A DNA stretch of 64,000 nt. Origin: an uncultured Duncaniella sp. (lineage in GTDB: Bacteria > Bacteroidota > Bacteroidia > Bacteroidales > Muribaculaceae). Both the position numbers and the translations under genes were made by a program. Positions 17,725 to 26,389 of this stretch are shown piece after piece. The DNA is taken from positions 620,001-684,000 of the forward strand of contig CAJTMH010000002.1 of assembly GCA_910577255.1 (NCBI GenBank), read 5' to 3'. Each line of letters opens with the position of its first letter. Within the stretch, counting starts at the first letter, position 1. The notes beneath the pieces were generated by a model. That model saw only the letters and a list, made by a program, of their open reading frames with translations. It was not told the DNA's origin and did no database searches.

Positions 17725-18570
17725 TTATACAGAACCTGCCAGCTCACTGTGGGCCGTCTCGTCGGCTCTGCGCATCAGCTCCTCAGGGTCACGCATACCC
17801 TCGGTGAGGGCGCGCGTAAGCCCGGCCAAGGCTCCGCTGTACCATTGGAAATCACTATGGTCGGCAGGATGACACTTTTCGGTCCATGATGCGTCACCGT
17901 CATAGAAACGCATCAATTTGTCGGCAGCATCGATGTGGAGGAAGCGTCGGCAATAGAACAGGATGTGATCCTTGAAGACAGCACCCATATCCTCGCCGGG
18001 GAAAATACGCTTGATATCCTCTGTGCGGGCCACGACGATGTCGGCAAGCTCAAGGTCGTCAAATACGGCCGGCATAACGCGGGTGATACGCGGCACCTGC
18101 TGTTCCTGGAAATAGGGAAGATATACTATCAGTGCTTTGCGCGCCTTGGCATATTTCAACAAGTCCATTAGCCTGTCATGATCGCGCTCTTCCAAAGCCA
18201 TATAAGAGCCAAACACCACCACATCGCCCTCGTCTATACGAGGCCACACGGCGTTGACGGGCTCGGACGGGAACTGCTCATAGCCCACGGTCTTTCCTGA
18301 AACCGTGTCGGAAGTCACACGCAGGGGGCTGACACCTTCGGTGTAGCGGTCCACAGACTTCACGCCGACTCCGGCCGAGGTAAGATAGGACACAATATAG
18401 TCGCCGACCACATCGGCTGCCGCTTCTCCGACAAATGATGTGTCGACACCCATACGGCCATCAAGCACAGATGCATTCACAGCCCAGTCACCCACAAGTA
18501 TCGTAGCTGTCCCATCACTCTTCAACTCTATGTTGAGAGCAAGTTCTCCTATAAAAATAGCTTTATTCAT
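17725..18570 (-). CDS. PfkB-like carbohydrate kinase, degenerate active site
   Basis: This 281-residue protein is built like a PfkB (ribokinase-type) sugar or nucleoside kinase: MNKAIFIGELALNI start, GGW-like ILVGDWAVNASV, the GVDTSFVGEAAADVVGDYI segment and a VRVTSD-type beta clasp. The C-terminal signature that normally reads DTTGAGDxF, holding the catalytic Asp and anion hole, is replaced by PADHSDFQWYSGALAGL. Asp 240 may still be the catalytic base, but the Gly-rich anion hole is gone. It may have lost or changed activity. ATG 18570 was chosen over upstream in-frame codons because the family's GEL motif begins close after it. It leads the operon with TPR, ribH and DUF2851. Confidence 0.75.
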   Translation of the reverse strand: MNKAIFIGELALNIELKSDGTATILVGDWAVNASVLDGRMGVDTSFVGEAAADVVGDYIVSYLTSAGVGVKSVDRYTEGVSPLRVTSDTVSGKTVGYEQFPSEPVNAVWPRIDEGDVVVFGSYMALEERDHDRLMDLLKYAKARKALIVYLPYFQEQQVPRITRVMPAVFDDLELADIVVARTEDIKRIFPGEDMGAVFKDHILFYCRRFLHIDAADKLMRFYDGDASWTEKCHPADHSDFQWYSGALAGLTRALTEGMRDPEELMRRADETAHSELAGSV

Positions 18571-18694
18571 AATCTGTCTCATTGCGAGGCTTACGCTCGG
18601 GAAGGAACACACCTCCGGGGGATTGCCCGCCAAGATTGTAACACCTGTCGTCGGCGTAAGTTCATTGTCCTTATTGCCGTGGGATAGGACACCG

Positions 18695-18702
18695 CAAATT
18701 TA
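18695..18702 (-). promoter_or_regulatory. Predicted -7 promoter element for the PfkB-TPR-ribH operon
   Basis: On the minus strand the sequence reads TAAATTTG followed by C, fitting TAnnTTTG. It predicts a start near 18690, about 120 bases before the ATG, an unusually long leader for this window. Confidence 0.5.
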
Positions 18703-18811
18703 CATAAAATCCGTTAAATGATAAAATTATATAGCCAAAAAGCCCTGTTTAAGAGCCTGTCACAGGAAAGAATGTCAACGCTTGGGAGCCAACCTGGGAG
18801 TGTGACATACG

Positions 18812-18846
18812 GAAGCGCCCCGGACTTTGTCAATCCGGGGCGCTTC
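18812..18846 (-). terminator. GC-rich hairpin after susD
   Basis: Perfect 13-bp arms (GAAGCGCCCCGGA at 18812-18824, TCCGGGGCGCTTC at 18834-18846) flank a 9-base loop, 23 bases past the susD stop. The minus-strand sequence after it is not T-rich, so it may protect the transcript end rather than be a simple intrinsic terminator. Confidence 0.6.
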
Positions 18847-18868
18847 GCGGTATATTCAAGCGTTATGC

Positions 18869-20488
18869 TTATTCAGTGGTGCCGGCAGTCCAATTGTCTG
18901 GCTCGACATTGTTTGTGATGAGACGGTTATAGTTAGTCTCACGCTCTGGGATACATATGGTCCAGCCATTACGATCCTCGGGGCCATAGCAACCGCCGGT
19001 AGAACCGGAACCTGTGAACTGGGGATGCCAGTTTCCACCTTCAGCCCAAGTCTTGCGCACGAGCGATTCCTTCCAACGTTTCATGTCAAACCAGCTGCGG
19101 CCTTCACCCCAAAGGTCAAAGCGGCGATAGAGTTTCACCTCGTCAAGCAGAGCCTGTCCTGAAAGATTACAGGTATAGTTGGGCTGGTAAGGCTTCACCA
19201 CCTCTTCAAGAAGAGAACGTATGCGAGTTTCCTGACCTCCGAGATGCCATAGAGCTTCAGCTTCACTATAGTACATCTCAGCGGCGCGCATGATGGGAAC
19301 ACAACCAATAGAACGGTCAGTGATGGTGCGGAACTTCACCGACATGTAAGGATAGATAACAGTGGATTTGCTGTCGATATAATCGGCATATTCAACCTTG
19401 ACACGGTCATAGAAGTCACCGGATGTAGCTTTTCCGGAATCTTTCAAACTCCAACCTGATTCCCCATCCTTTGGAGCCATGAAAATCCAACGGCGGGAAT
19501 CATCCAACGGAATCTGCTCGTACAGATCCTTTGAAATTGTGCCGATGTACTTGTAGCCCTTTGACGAAGAGGTGTTTGAACCGATATATGCAAAGAATCC
19601 ATACACACCCAGATTTTCAGTAGATGAAGTGTAGGTGCTCCAAATCCATTCGCTATTGCAGGTATTGAAGCCTGAGCCATAGTTGTCGATACCCATGAGG
19701 GTGTAGCCTACGCGGGCTTTGGCGGCATGGTCGGCGGCGGCAGACCAATCCTCGCGGGCAAGCGCCGCACGAGTGTAGACGGCGTGTGCCACAGAGGCAT
19801 CAGTACGCCAGTTGTCGCTGCCACGCTTCATGCCTGAGGATTCAAAGAGGTCAAGAGCTTCGTCAAGGTCGCTGTAAACCTGCTTGTAGACATCGGCAAG
19901 TGATGAGCATGGGAAATCGCCGGTGCTCTGGTCGAGACGGATGGGAAGACCACGTGAGCTACCATTGTTCGAATCGCACCAACGCTTGCAGTAGAGCTGG
20001 GCAAGCTGTGAATATGCGTATGCACGATAGGTGAGGGTCTGAGCTTTGTAAAAATCTCTTTCCTGCTCGCTGCCGGGCACTCCGTCGATATTAGCCATGA
20101 TAGCGTTGGAGTTGGCGATTAGCATGTAGTAGTAGTACCAGGGATAATATGTGGCACCAAGTGATGCCGAGAGGTGGAATGTGCGGTTAACCACATCAAG
20201 GTAGGATGTGGCATTGGAGTACTGTGCATCTCCGCCACCATAAGCGCCATACCACAGAGTGATAGTGGCCTCACCGTTATACCCCTGGCGGCCGAAACCA
20301 CTTGAGGAATATTGTTCAGACATGATCTGGCTCAAACCATTGACAGCACCATTGAGGAGATCCATGTTGGAGAAAACCGTGCTGGTGGAGAGGTCGCTTT
20401 CGGGTGATACGTTCAGATAATCGTCCGAACAGGAGGCCAACCCGAGGGTTGCCGACCCGATTATGAGGGATAATATAGTCTTTTTCAT
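18869..20488 (-). CDS. SusD/RagB-like outer-membrane lipoprotein
   Basis: This 539-residue surface lipoprotein caps a SusC transporter and binds the incoming substrate. The signal peptide ends in the lipobox LASC, followed by SDDYLNVSPESDLS, typical of the family. TPR-like helices fill the N-terminal half, and the C-terminus carries DLWGEGRSWFDMKRW, the usual RagB/SusD signature. It lies 21 bases downstream of susC on the minus strand and is the last gene of the phosphatase-susC-susD operon. The ligand cannot be deduced; the linked phosphatase hints at a phosphorylated compound. Confidence 0.95.
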   Translation of the reverse strand: MKKTILSLIIGSATLGLASCSDDYLNVSPESDLSTSTVFSNMDLLNGAVNGLSQIMSEQYSSSGFGRQGYNGEATITLWYGAYGGGDAQYSNATSYLDVVNRTFHLSASLGATYYPWYYYYMLIANSNAIMANIDGVPGSEQERDFYKAQTLTYRAYAYSQLAQLYCKRWCDSNNGSSRGLPIRLDQSTGDFPCSSLADVYKQVYSDLDEALDLFESSGMKRGSDNWRTDASVAHAVYTRAALAREDWSAAADHAAKARVGYTLMGIDNYGSGFNTCNSEWIWSTYTSSTENLGVYGFFAYIGSNTSSSKGYKYIGTISKDLYEQIPLDDSRRWIFMAPKDGESGWSLKDSGKATSGDFYDRVKVEYADYIDSKSTVIYPYMSVKFRTITDRSIGCVPIMRAAEMYYSEAEALWHLGGQETRIRSLLEEVVKPYQPNYTCNLSGQALLDEVKLYRRFDLWGEGRSWFDMKRWKESLVRKTWAEGGNWHPQFTGSGSTGGCYGPEDRNGWTICIPERETNYNRLITNNVEPDNWTAGTTE

Positions 20489-20509
20489 TGTTGTGTCAGT
20501 GATAATGGA

Positions 20510-23500
20510 TTAGAGAGTTACAGAAAGGCCGAATGTGAAGACGCGGGCCGGGGGAATCGAGTTGTAGACACCTCCCGAAAGCGACTGCTGGGCCTGAAGG
20601 CCTCTGCGCTTGGTACAAGTGAAGACGTTTTCAGCTGAGAATGTGAACTGTACGGCTGAAAGGTCGAGGACGCGTGTCACAGACTTAGGCAGACGGTAAG
20701 CGAAATTAAGGTTCTTGAGTGCAAGATAATTACGGCTTACGAGCCAACGGTCAGAGGTGGAGTTGTTCCATGTGCTGAGCGAAGAGTTGATCTCGGGATT
20801 GATGTTGGGATTGATGCGGTCAGCAGAATTCTCTGTCATGCCGGCAGGAGCCCCATCCCAAGAGTTGAGAAGGTCAACGTGATAGTTGCGGACACTGGTG
20901 GTAGAGGGATTCATAAGGCTTGAATAGCCATAGTCCATCACCTTGCCACCTAATGAGTATGTGAAGATGGCAGAAAGTGAGAAATCACGGAAGCGTATGC
21001 TCGGGGTGAAGCTACCATAGACCTTGGGGAGGGTGGTGCCACGGAAATCCTTCTCACCATAAGTGGTATTGTTCACGTAGTACTTGCCGTTGATGCATTT
21101 CCAGTCACCATCCTTAAGAGCTGTGGAGACGAGCTGACCATCCGCATCATAGCTACCGCCGATGATGGAACCGTCGGGTGACTCGATATGATAGTCCACC
21201 AAATTGGCGTCGTAGAGAGACTGGCCGTCGAGCATGTCAACGCCGGCCCAGTGGTAGGTGTACCATTCATAGCGGCTGCGGCCTTCGACAATCTTGTAGC
21301 TGCCTGACACGATACCGTCCTTGTTCTGCTCGGGGAGCTTGAGAATCTTGTTGGAAAGGGTGGTAAGGTTGGCTGCGAGGTTCACGGTCCAATCCTTGTT
21401 GGTGAAGATATTGACATCGGTGTTGATTTCTATACCACGGTTGCTGATTGTGCCGAGATTCTTTGTGATTGTGCTCTCTGCATAGTCAAATGAGGTACCA
21501 CCGGCTGAAATGGGGTTGTACACGTCAAAGAGAAGGTCCTTGTTGCGCTTGTCGTAGTATTCCACCGAGAGGTTCCAACGGTTGAAAAGACGAGCTTCCA
21601 GACCGAGGCCCCATGATTCGCCGGTCTCCCACTTAAGGTCGAGGGCTGCGAGCTGCGACATCACATAAGCTGACTGTCCACCCTTGGTGCCACTTTCATA
21701 GAGAGCGTAGTAAGCATAATAATCAGAACCCTGGTCATTACCTACCTGACCCCAGTTGGCACGGAGTTTACCATTTGTAAGCCAAGTCACACCCTTCATG
21801 AAATCTTCATTTGTGAACACCCAGTTGGCACCAATCGAACCGAAGTTACCCCAACGAGACTGAGAGGCGAAGCGTGAAGAGCCGTCACGACGGAAAGAAC
21901 CTTCAAGGTTGTAGCGGTCATCATAGTTGTACTGCGCACGTGCAAGATATGATTCTGTACGGTAGCGGTCCTTGTAACCGTTGATATCGGTGGGTGTGTT
22001 GAAGTTTGAGAGAGACTCATTGCCTTCCACCTTCACACCGGTCTTGCGGGCGTAAGTATAGTCACGTGAATAAGAGTAGTTCTCGTGGCCGAGGAGTACA
22101 TTGACAAAGTGCTTGCCATAAGTCTGATTCCAGTTCACCTGTTGCTGAAGAGTCCAACGAGAGTAATTGTAGATAGTCTTGGCCTGTTTACCTGACTCCG
22201 CACCACCTTTGGCGGCACCGCCGATGAGTGATGATCCGTAGCTTGAACGCTCTTGATTGCTGGTGTTGAGGTTACCCTTAATGGTGGCAGTGAAGCCGTA
22301 GGGAAGGATGAAGTCAGCATAAGCGATGGCATTGACTGTGTTGCGCACACGGCGGTCATGGTTTACTTCAGATTCCCAGATAGAGTGGTTGTTGGCCAAC
22401 TGGCTTCGTGTGGCCACCTCCTGTGTGTTGCCGTTCTCATCCACATAAGAGTAGAAGCCTGGGTCATACATGTAGTTACCGTTACCGTCGAGCATATAAG
22501 CGCCGGTGGCGGGATCATGAAGGTGAACAGGGTAAATAGGTGCAATGTAACGTGAGAAATAGAACGGATTGGTGGTGGTGGTTGAGTTTGAACCATCCTG
22601 GTCGCCGGCGGTGTTGTTGATTTTCTGGTGAGAAGCGTTGACTGACAATCCGGACTTAAACCATGAACGAGGCTTGATGTTCACAACAGCACGTCCACTG
22701 AGACGAGAGAAACCCGAATCCTTCATATAACCGTTCTCATCAAGATAGCCTACAGAGAAATAGTAGTCGCTGAAATCATTACCGCCACTACCTGTGAACA
22801 TGTACTCGGCACGGTAGCCGGTGCGGATACCCTGATCGAACCAGTCAAGGTCGTCAACGTAGCCTGGAAGGATGGACGCATTGGCCACAAGAAGACCGTC
22901 GCTGCCGTAGAGGTCATAGTCGCCCACATTCCATATATTTGTGATGAGACGGTCCTTCACGATATTGCCTGAAACGTATTCAGCGGCTGCAGCTGCGGCT
23001 GCGGGATCAGTGCGGTCAAGCCCCTCCTTGGAGAGATAGCCGTTGAACATGTTCTTATACTCAATGTTCATGAACTGGCGCGGATTCACGCGGTCATATT
23101 CGGGTGTGCCACGCTTATACCAGCCCTGGTTTGTCTTGAAAGTGAAGGTTGGACGCTGTGATTTGGACTTCTTGGTGGTGATGAGGATGACACCGTTGGA
23201 TGCACGGTTGCCATAGAGCGCGCATGAGGCGGCATCCTTCAGCACTGACATCGACTCGATATCCTCAGGATTGAGATCGGAGATATTACCACCATAGGCC
23301 ACACCGTCCACAACAACGAGTGGAGAGTTTGAGCCGGTAACTGTCCCGACACCACGGATGCTGATTGTGGCATCAGTACCGGGCTGTCCGTAGGAACCTG
23401 TCACAGAGACACCGGAGGTGGAACCTTCGAGAGCAGCAGTGACACTTGAAACCGGGCGGGTTTCTATATCCTTGGCATTAACCTGCGATATGGCACCTGT

Positions 23501-23845
23501 GATTGATGACTTTTTCTGAGTACCATAGGCTACCACCACTACCTCGTCGAGATTCTCAACAGCGGTGGTGAGGTAGATGGCCATGTTATCGGTGATTTTC
23601 ACCTCCTGAGTGGCCATACCCACATACGATACCGTAACCGTATTGGCTTTGGCTGGGACATCGAACTGGAAACGGCCATCGATATCGGTGGCTGCACCGA
23701 TGTTAGTGCCGTTGACCAGGACAGAGGCACCGACAATGGGTTCCTTATCCGATGCGTCATACACGAATCCCTGAATGACGCGGGCCCAAGCCGATGCTGA
23801 GCAAAGACTCAGAGCCATAAGCAATAGTACTATTCTTTCTTTCAT
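20510..23845 (-). CDS. SusC/RagA TonB-linked outer-membrane transporter
   Basis: This 1111-residue TonB-dependent beta-barrel imports a substrate delivered by the partner SusD. After a signal peptide (ending SAWA) come a carboxypeptidase-regulatory-like domain (VIQGFVYDASDKEPIVGASV) and the plug domain, with LDEVVVVAYGTQKKSSITGA, the VDGV stretch and LKDAASCALYGNRASNGVILITTKK. The remainder is barrel. The C-terminus ends RVFTFGLSVTL, a normal outer-membrane terminus. It starts 39 bases after the phosphatase stop. No SusR, hybrid two-component or sigma/anti-sigma regulator is adjacent. Confidence 0.96.
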   Translation of the reverse strand: MKERIVLLLMALSLCSASAWARVIQGFVYDASDKEPIVGASVLVNGTNIGAATDIDGRFQFDVPAKANTVTVSYVGMATQEVKITDNMAIYLTTAVENLDEVVVVAYGTQKKSSITGAISQVNAKDIETRPVSSVTAALEGSTSGVSVTGSYGQPGTDATISIRGVGTVTGSNSPLVVVDGVAYGGNISDLNPEDIESMSVLKDAASCALYGNRASNGVILITTKKSKSQRPTFTFKTNQGWYKRGTPEYDRVNPRQFMNIEYKNMFNGYLSKEGLDRTDPAAAAAAAEYVSGNIVKDRLITNIWNVGDYDLYGSDGLLVANASILPGYVDDLDWFDQGIRTGYRAEYMFTGSGGNDFSDYYFSVGYLDENGYMKDSGFSRLSGRAVVNIKPRSWFKSGLSVNASHQKINNTAGDQDGSNSTTTTNPFYFSRYIAPIYPVHLHDPATGAYMLDGNGNYMYDPGFYSYVDENGNTQEVATRSQLANNHSIWESEVNHDRRVRNTVNAIAYADFILPYGFTATIKGNLNTSNQERSSYGSSLIGGAAKGGAESGKQAKTIYNYSRWTLQQQVNWNQTYGKHFVNVLLGHENYSYSRDYTYARKTGVKVEGNESLSNFNTPTDINGYKDRYRTESYLARAQYNYDDRYNLEGSFRRDGSSRFASQSRWGNFGSIGANWVFTNEDFMKGVTWLTNGKLRANWGQVGNDQGSDYYAYYALYESGTKGGQSAYVMSQLAALDLKWETGESWGLGLEARLFNRWNLSVEYYDKRNKDLLFDVYNPISAGGTSFDYAESTITKNLGTISNRGIEINTDVNIFTNKDWTVNLAANLTTLSNKILKLPEQNKDGIVSGSYKIVEGRSRYEWYTYHWAGVDMLDGQSLYDANLVDYHIESPDGSIIGGSYDADGQLVSTALKDGDWKCINGKYYVNNTTYGEKDFRGTTLPKVYGSFTPSIRFRDFSLSAIFTYSLGGKVMDYGYSSLMNPSTTSVRNYHVDLLNSWDGAPAGMTENSADRINPNINPEINSSLSTWNNSTSDRWLVSRNYLALKNLNFAYRLPKSVTRVLDLSAVQFTFSAENVFTCTKRRGLQAQQSLSGGVYNSIPPARVFTFGLSVTL

Positions 23846-23884
23846 ATCGCAGAAATTACATTTGTGATAATTGATTTGTCAAGC

Positions 23885-25204
23885 TTATTCGGGAAATCTT
23901 GTGGCAAAACCATCAAGTTTCTCCATGTAGTGACGGCGGAGGTCACTCCATTTGTAATAGTTACCTTCGACAGGCTTCACAGGCAGTTTTGCCTCAGCCT
24001 CGTTGAGAAGAACTTTTACAAGCACATCGTCGGGAGTATAAGTTTTGGCTTTCTTTGGACGATAGAACACAATCTGGATGTTACTACCCATCGGGAATAT
24101 CTCGTAGTTGCGCCAATGTTCAGCCAAAGTGGATAAATCCTCAGTGTCATAGGCTGCATTGTTAAGTTCCATGAGGACTGAGAGGGGGAGCAATATGGAC
24201 TCATGTCCGAAACGAAGATTCGCGCTCAAGCGAGGTGACACCATGGCGGTGTCGGCCGATTCAATGATGTTGCGGAGCAATACACGCTGATTGTAGGGAA
24301 CACGATTGTTTGTGAGCGACGTATTTCCGGCTGTGGTGTACCAGGAGGCGTTACGGTATAGCCATTCATTGTTAAGTTCCTCGGCAGTGAACAAATCATA
24401 GAGAGAGGCCTGATTGTCATGGCTCTGTGTGTTGACGGCGATATCGAATATGCCTTTGAAGATTTTACGCTCATCAAGGCTGTCGGTAACAAACTGACGA
24501 TCATTGAAAAGCTTCTCATAGAAGGCCTGAGGTTTGGGAAGAGTCTTGGCATACTCTTCAGCATATTTCTCAGCCTCGTCACCAAGCTTCTTGGCGATGG
24601 TGTCAGTACTGTTGTAGGCCAGGATCTTCTGTGTGGTGCGTGAGGCATCGCATGTGATCTCAAGTTCAGGACAGATGGTCTGAAGCTCGGCGATCTCGTT
24701 AGCCATTGAGAGGATACAACGGATAATCACGGTGGACTTGGCATCGACATGTGTGCCAGGCACAAAAATTTCAGGGAAATTCTTGGTCATGCGACGCGCT
24801 ATGTCGCGATGTTGACGATGGCCAAGGGGTGTCAACTCGCCGATACGGTTGAGAGAGGCAGCCTGTATCTCACGCAACTCGGCTAAAACTTCCTTGCCAC
24901 GCGGTGTCAGCTTGCCATACTTATCGGCTTTTTCAAGCATTTCAACAGGCCGGCTATACTTTTCATTGTTAAGAAGCCAACGGCTGCCATGACGGCCATA
25001 ATGCTCCATGTGGAACGGAACATAACCCTTGGGGGCTTTGCTGAGTTCGGGCAATCCATAAGCAGGACGAGGATAGGCCAAGTATTGGCTACCTGCCTGA
25101 CATGAATCTACCATACTGACGTTCTGCCCTTGCAAACCGCATATAGGCATAAATGCGGCCATAAGGACAACTGATCTAAGCAATTTTTGTCCTAACTGTA
25201 TCAT
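23885..25204 (-). CDS. Secreted histidine acid phosphatase (MINPP/phytase-like)
   Basis: This 439-residue protein has a signal peptide (about residues 1-26) and the histidine phosphatase motif GRHGSRW (about 70-76), where the His is transiently phosphorylated. A later GHE (about 333-335) replaces the HD of classical acid phosphatases and fits the HAE/HE type seen in MINPP-like phytases of Bacteroides. It would cleave phosphate from inositol phosphates or a similar phosphomonoester in the periplasm or at the surface. It is the first gene of the operon with susC and susD, so it may process what that pair imports. Phytate is an inference. Confidence 0.82.
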   Translation of the reverse strand: MIQLGQKLLRSVVLMAAFMPICGLQGQNVSMVDSCQAGSQYLAYPRPAYGLPELSKAPKGYVPFHMEHYGRHGSRWLLNNEKYSRPVEMLEKADKYGKLTPRGKEVLAELREIQAASLNRIGELTPLGHRQHRDIARRMTKNFPEIFVPGTHVDAKSTVIIRCILSMANEIAELQTICPELEITCDASRTTQKILAYNSTDTIAKKLGDEAEKYAEEYAKTLPKPQAFYEKLFNDRQFVTDSLDERKIFKGIFDIAVNTQSHDNQASLYDLFTAEELNNEWLYRNASWYTTAGNTSLTNNRVPYNQRVLLRNIIESADTAMVSPRLSANLRFGHESILLPLSVLMELNNAAYDTEDLSTLAEHWRNYEIFPMGSNIQIVFYRPKKAKTYTPDDVLVKVLLNEAEAKLPVKPVEGNYYKWSDLRRHYMEKLDGFATRFPE

Positions 25205-25555
25205 ACTCTTAGTAGTTACTAATTAATATTTCATGGTATTTCCATGCAAGCAGACCGGAAGTCATACTTCATGGGGAGAGCAAAAGGATTGGATTTCGCA
25301 AAAAATAAACACATTTTCAAAGAATCACTAACTTTTTGCCACAAATACGCATTCAATTAATTTATTTTAACACAATAGTAGTTAAGAAATGTTTCTCATT
25401 GCTTTCGGATGACCAATCAAATCAGCTCCCCGGACTCCAGATAAAAGACGGTAAACGCTTCTTTAACCAACTGTTTTGCTTATTAAATATATTTTCTTTA
25501 ATTTTGCATGGTAAGAGGCTCCTCGACTCGTCGGAGCCTGAAACAAGGATAAAAT
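25205..25555. other. Divergent intergenic region, phosphatase-SusCD operon and dapB
   Basis: This 351-base AT-rich gap separates two divergent genes. The dapB promoter is clear on the + strand. On the minus strand I see only an imperfect TAnnTTTG match (TATTTTTTGC, complement near 25303-25312), so the promoter of the phosphatase operon is not settled. No small gene is evident. Confidence 0.45.
25475..25506 (+). promoter_or_regulatory. dapB promoter (TTTG - 20 - TAATTTTG)
   Basis: TTTG at 25475-25478 and TAATTTTG at 25499-25506 are separated by 20 bases, the full Bacteroidetes housekeeping promoter pattern. The predicted start is near 25510, leaving a leader of about 45 nt. Confidence 0.75.
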
Positions 25556-26341
25556 ATGAAGATAGCACTCATAGGATATGGAAAAATGGGGCATGCCATC
25601 GAAAGGATAGCCCGTGAACGAGGACACGAAATCGTGTCGATAATAGATGCCGACAATACCGCAGATCTTGACAGCGAAGCCTTCGCATCGGCGGATGCCG
25701 CCATAGAGTTCACAACACCGACAACCGCTCCTGCCAACGTGATGAAAGCCGCCTCAAAAGGTGTGGCGGTGGTGTGCGGCTCCACAGGATGGGGCGCACG
25801 CAAGGAAGAAGTGGAAAAGAGTGTGGTCAATGCCGGAGCAGCCCTTCTCGCTTCAAGCAATTTCAGCATCGGTGTAAACATTTTCAATATCATCAACCGC
25901 CGACTTGCAAAACTGATGAGCCATCTGCCACAGTACACCCCACACATGGTGGAAGTACACCACGTACATAAACTCGACCATCCGTCAGGAACTGCTATAA
26001 CATTGGCAGAAGGTATCATAAGCGAAAACAGCCGCATCAGTTCATGGGTGGATGCAGGCAAAGAGCTCCTGGATGACTCGGACGATCCTCGTTCGGAGCA
26101 ACACCGCAAAGCGCCCGATATGGCCACGACCCCTGACCAGTTACCCATAAAGAGTCTGCGAAGCGGTGAGGTGCCCGGCATACACACCATAGTATGGGAT
26201 TCGCCGGTGGACAGCATAACCATAACACATGACGCAAAATCGCGCGACGGATTTGCACTCGGTGCAGTAATGGCCGCTGAATGGATCGCCGGGAAAAAAG
26301 GCATTTTCACCATTGACCAGATGATGGAGGAGCTGCTTTAA
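25556..26341 (+). CDS. dapB: 4-hydroxy-tetrahydrodipicolinate reductase
   Basis: DapB reduces hydroxytetrahydrodipicolinate with NAD(P)H in the lysine and diaminopimelate pathway. The 261-residue protein has the nucleotide-binding start IGYGKMGHAIERIA, the VVCGSTGW region, ASSNFSIGVN, and the signature EVHHVHKLDHPSGTAI with catalytic His and Lys. It leads a run with lepB (48 bases on) and the WbqC-like gene, an arrangement also familiar from Bacteroides. Confidence 0.97.
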   Translation: MKIALIGYGKMGHAIERIARERGHEIVSIIDADNTADLDSEAFASADAAIEFTTPTTAPANVMKAASKGVAVVCGSTGWGARKEEVEKSVVNAGAALLASSNFSIGVNIFNIINRRLAKLMSHLPQYTPHMVEVHHVHKLDHPSGTAITLAEGIISENSRISSWVDAGKELLDDSDDPRSEQHRKAPDMATTPDQLPIKSLRSGEVPGIHTIVWDSPVDSITITHDAKSRDGFALGAVMAAEWIAGKKGIFTIDQMMEELL

Positions 26342-26389
26342 AAATTAATCTTCAACCGTAACATCACCTTACACTATACAAGGATAAAA

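Larger units (their letters stand above)
18571..18868. other. Intergenic region with pfkB-like promoter and long leader
   Basis: This gap of about 300 bases lies between susD and the PfkB-like gene on the minus strand. CAAATTTA at 18695-18702 is a minus-strand TAAATTTG promoter element, giving a leader of about 120 nt. A strong GC-rich hairpin lies nearer susD. I see no recognisable riboswitch and no gene. Confidence 0.5.

Noticed and set aside
22060..22075. TCACGTGAA in susC as a second parS site
   Set aside because: Only the core 8 bases agree; the flanks do not match the consensus and it is inside a coding region.
25498..26313. 271-residue antisense frame covering dapB
   Set aside because: A long shadow frame of a confident dapB gene with no domain of its own.
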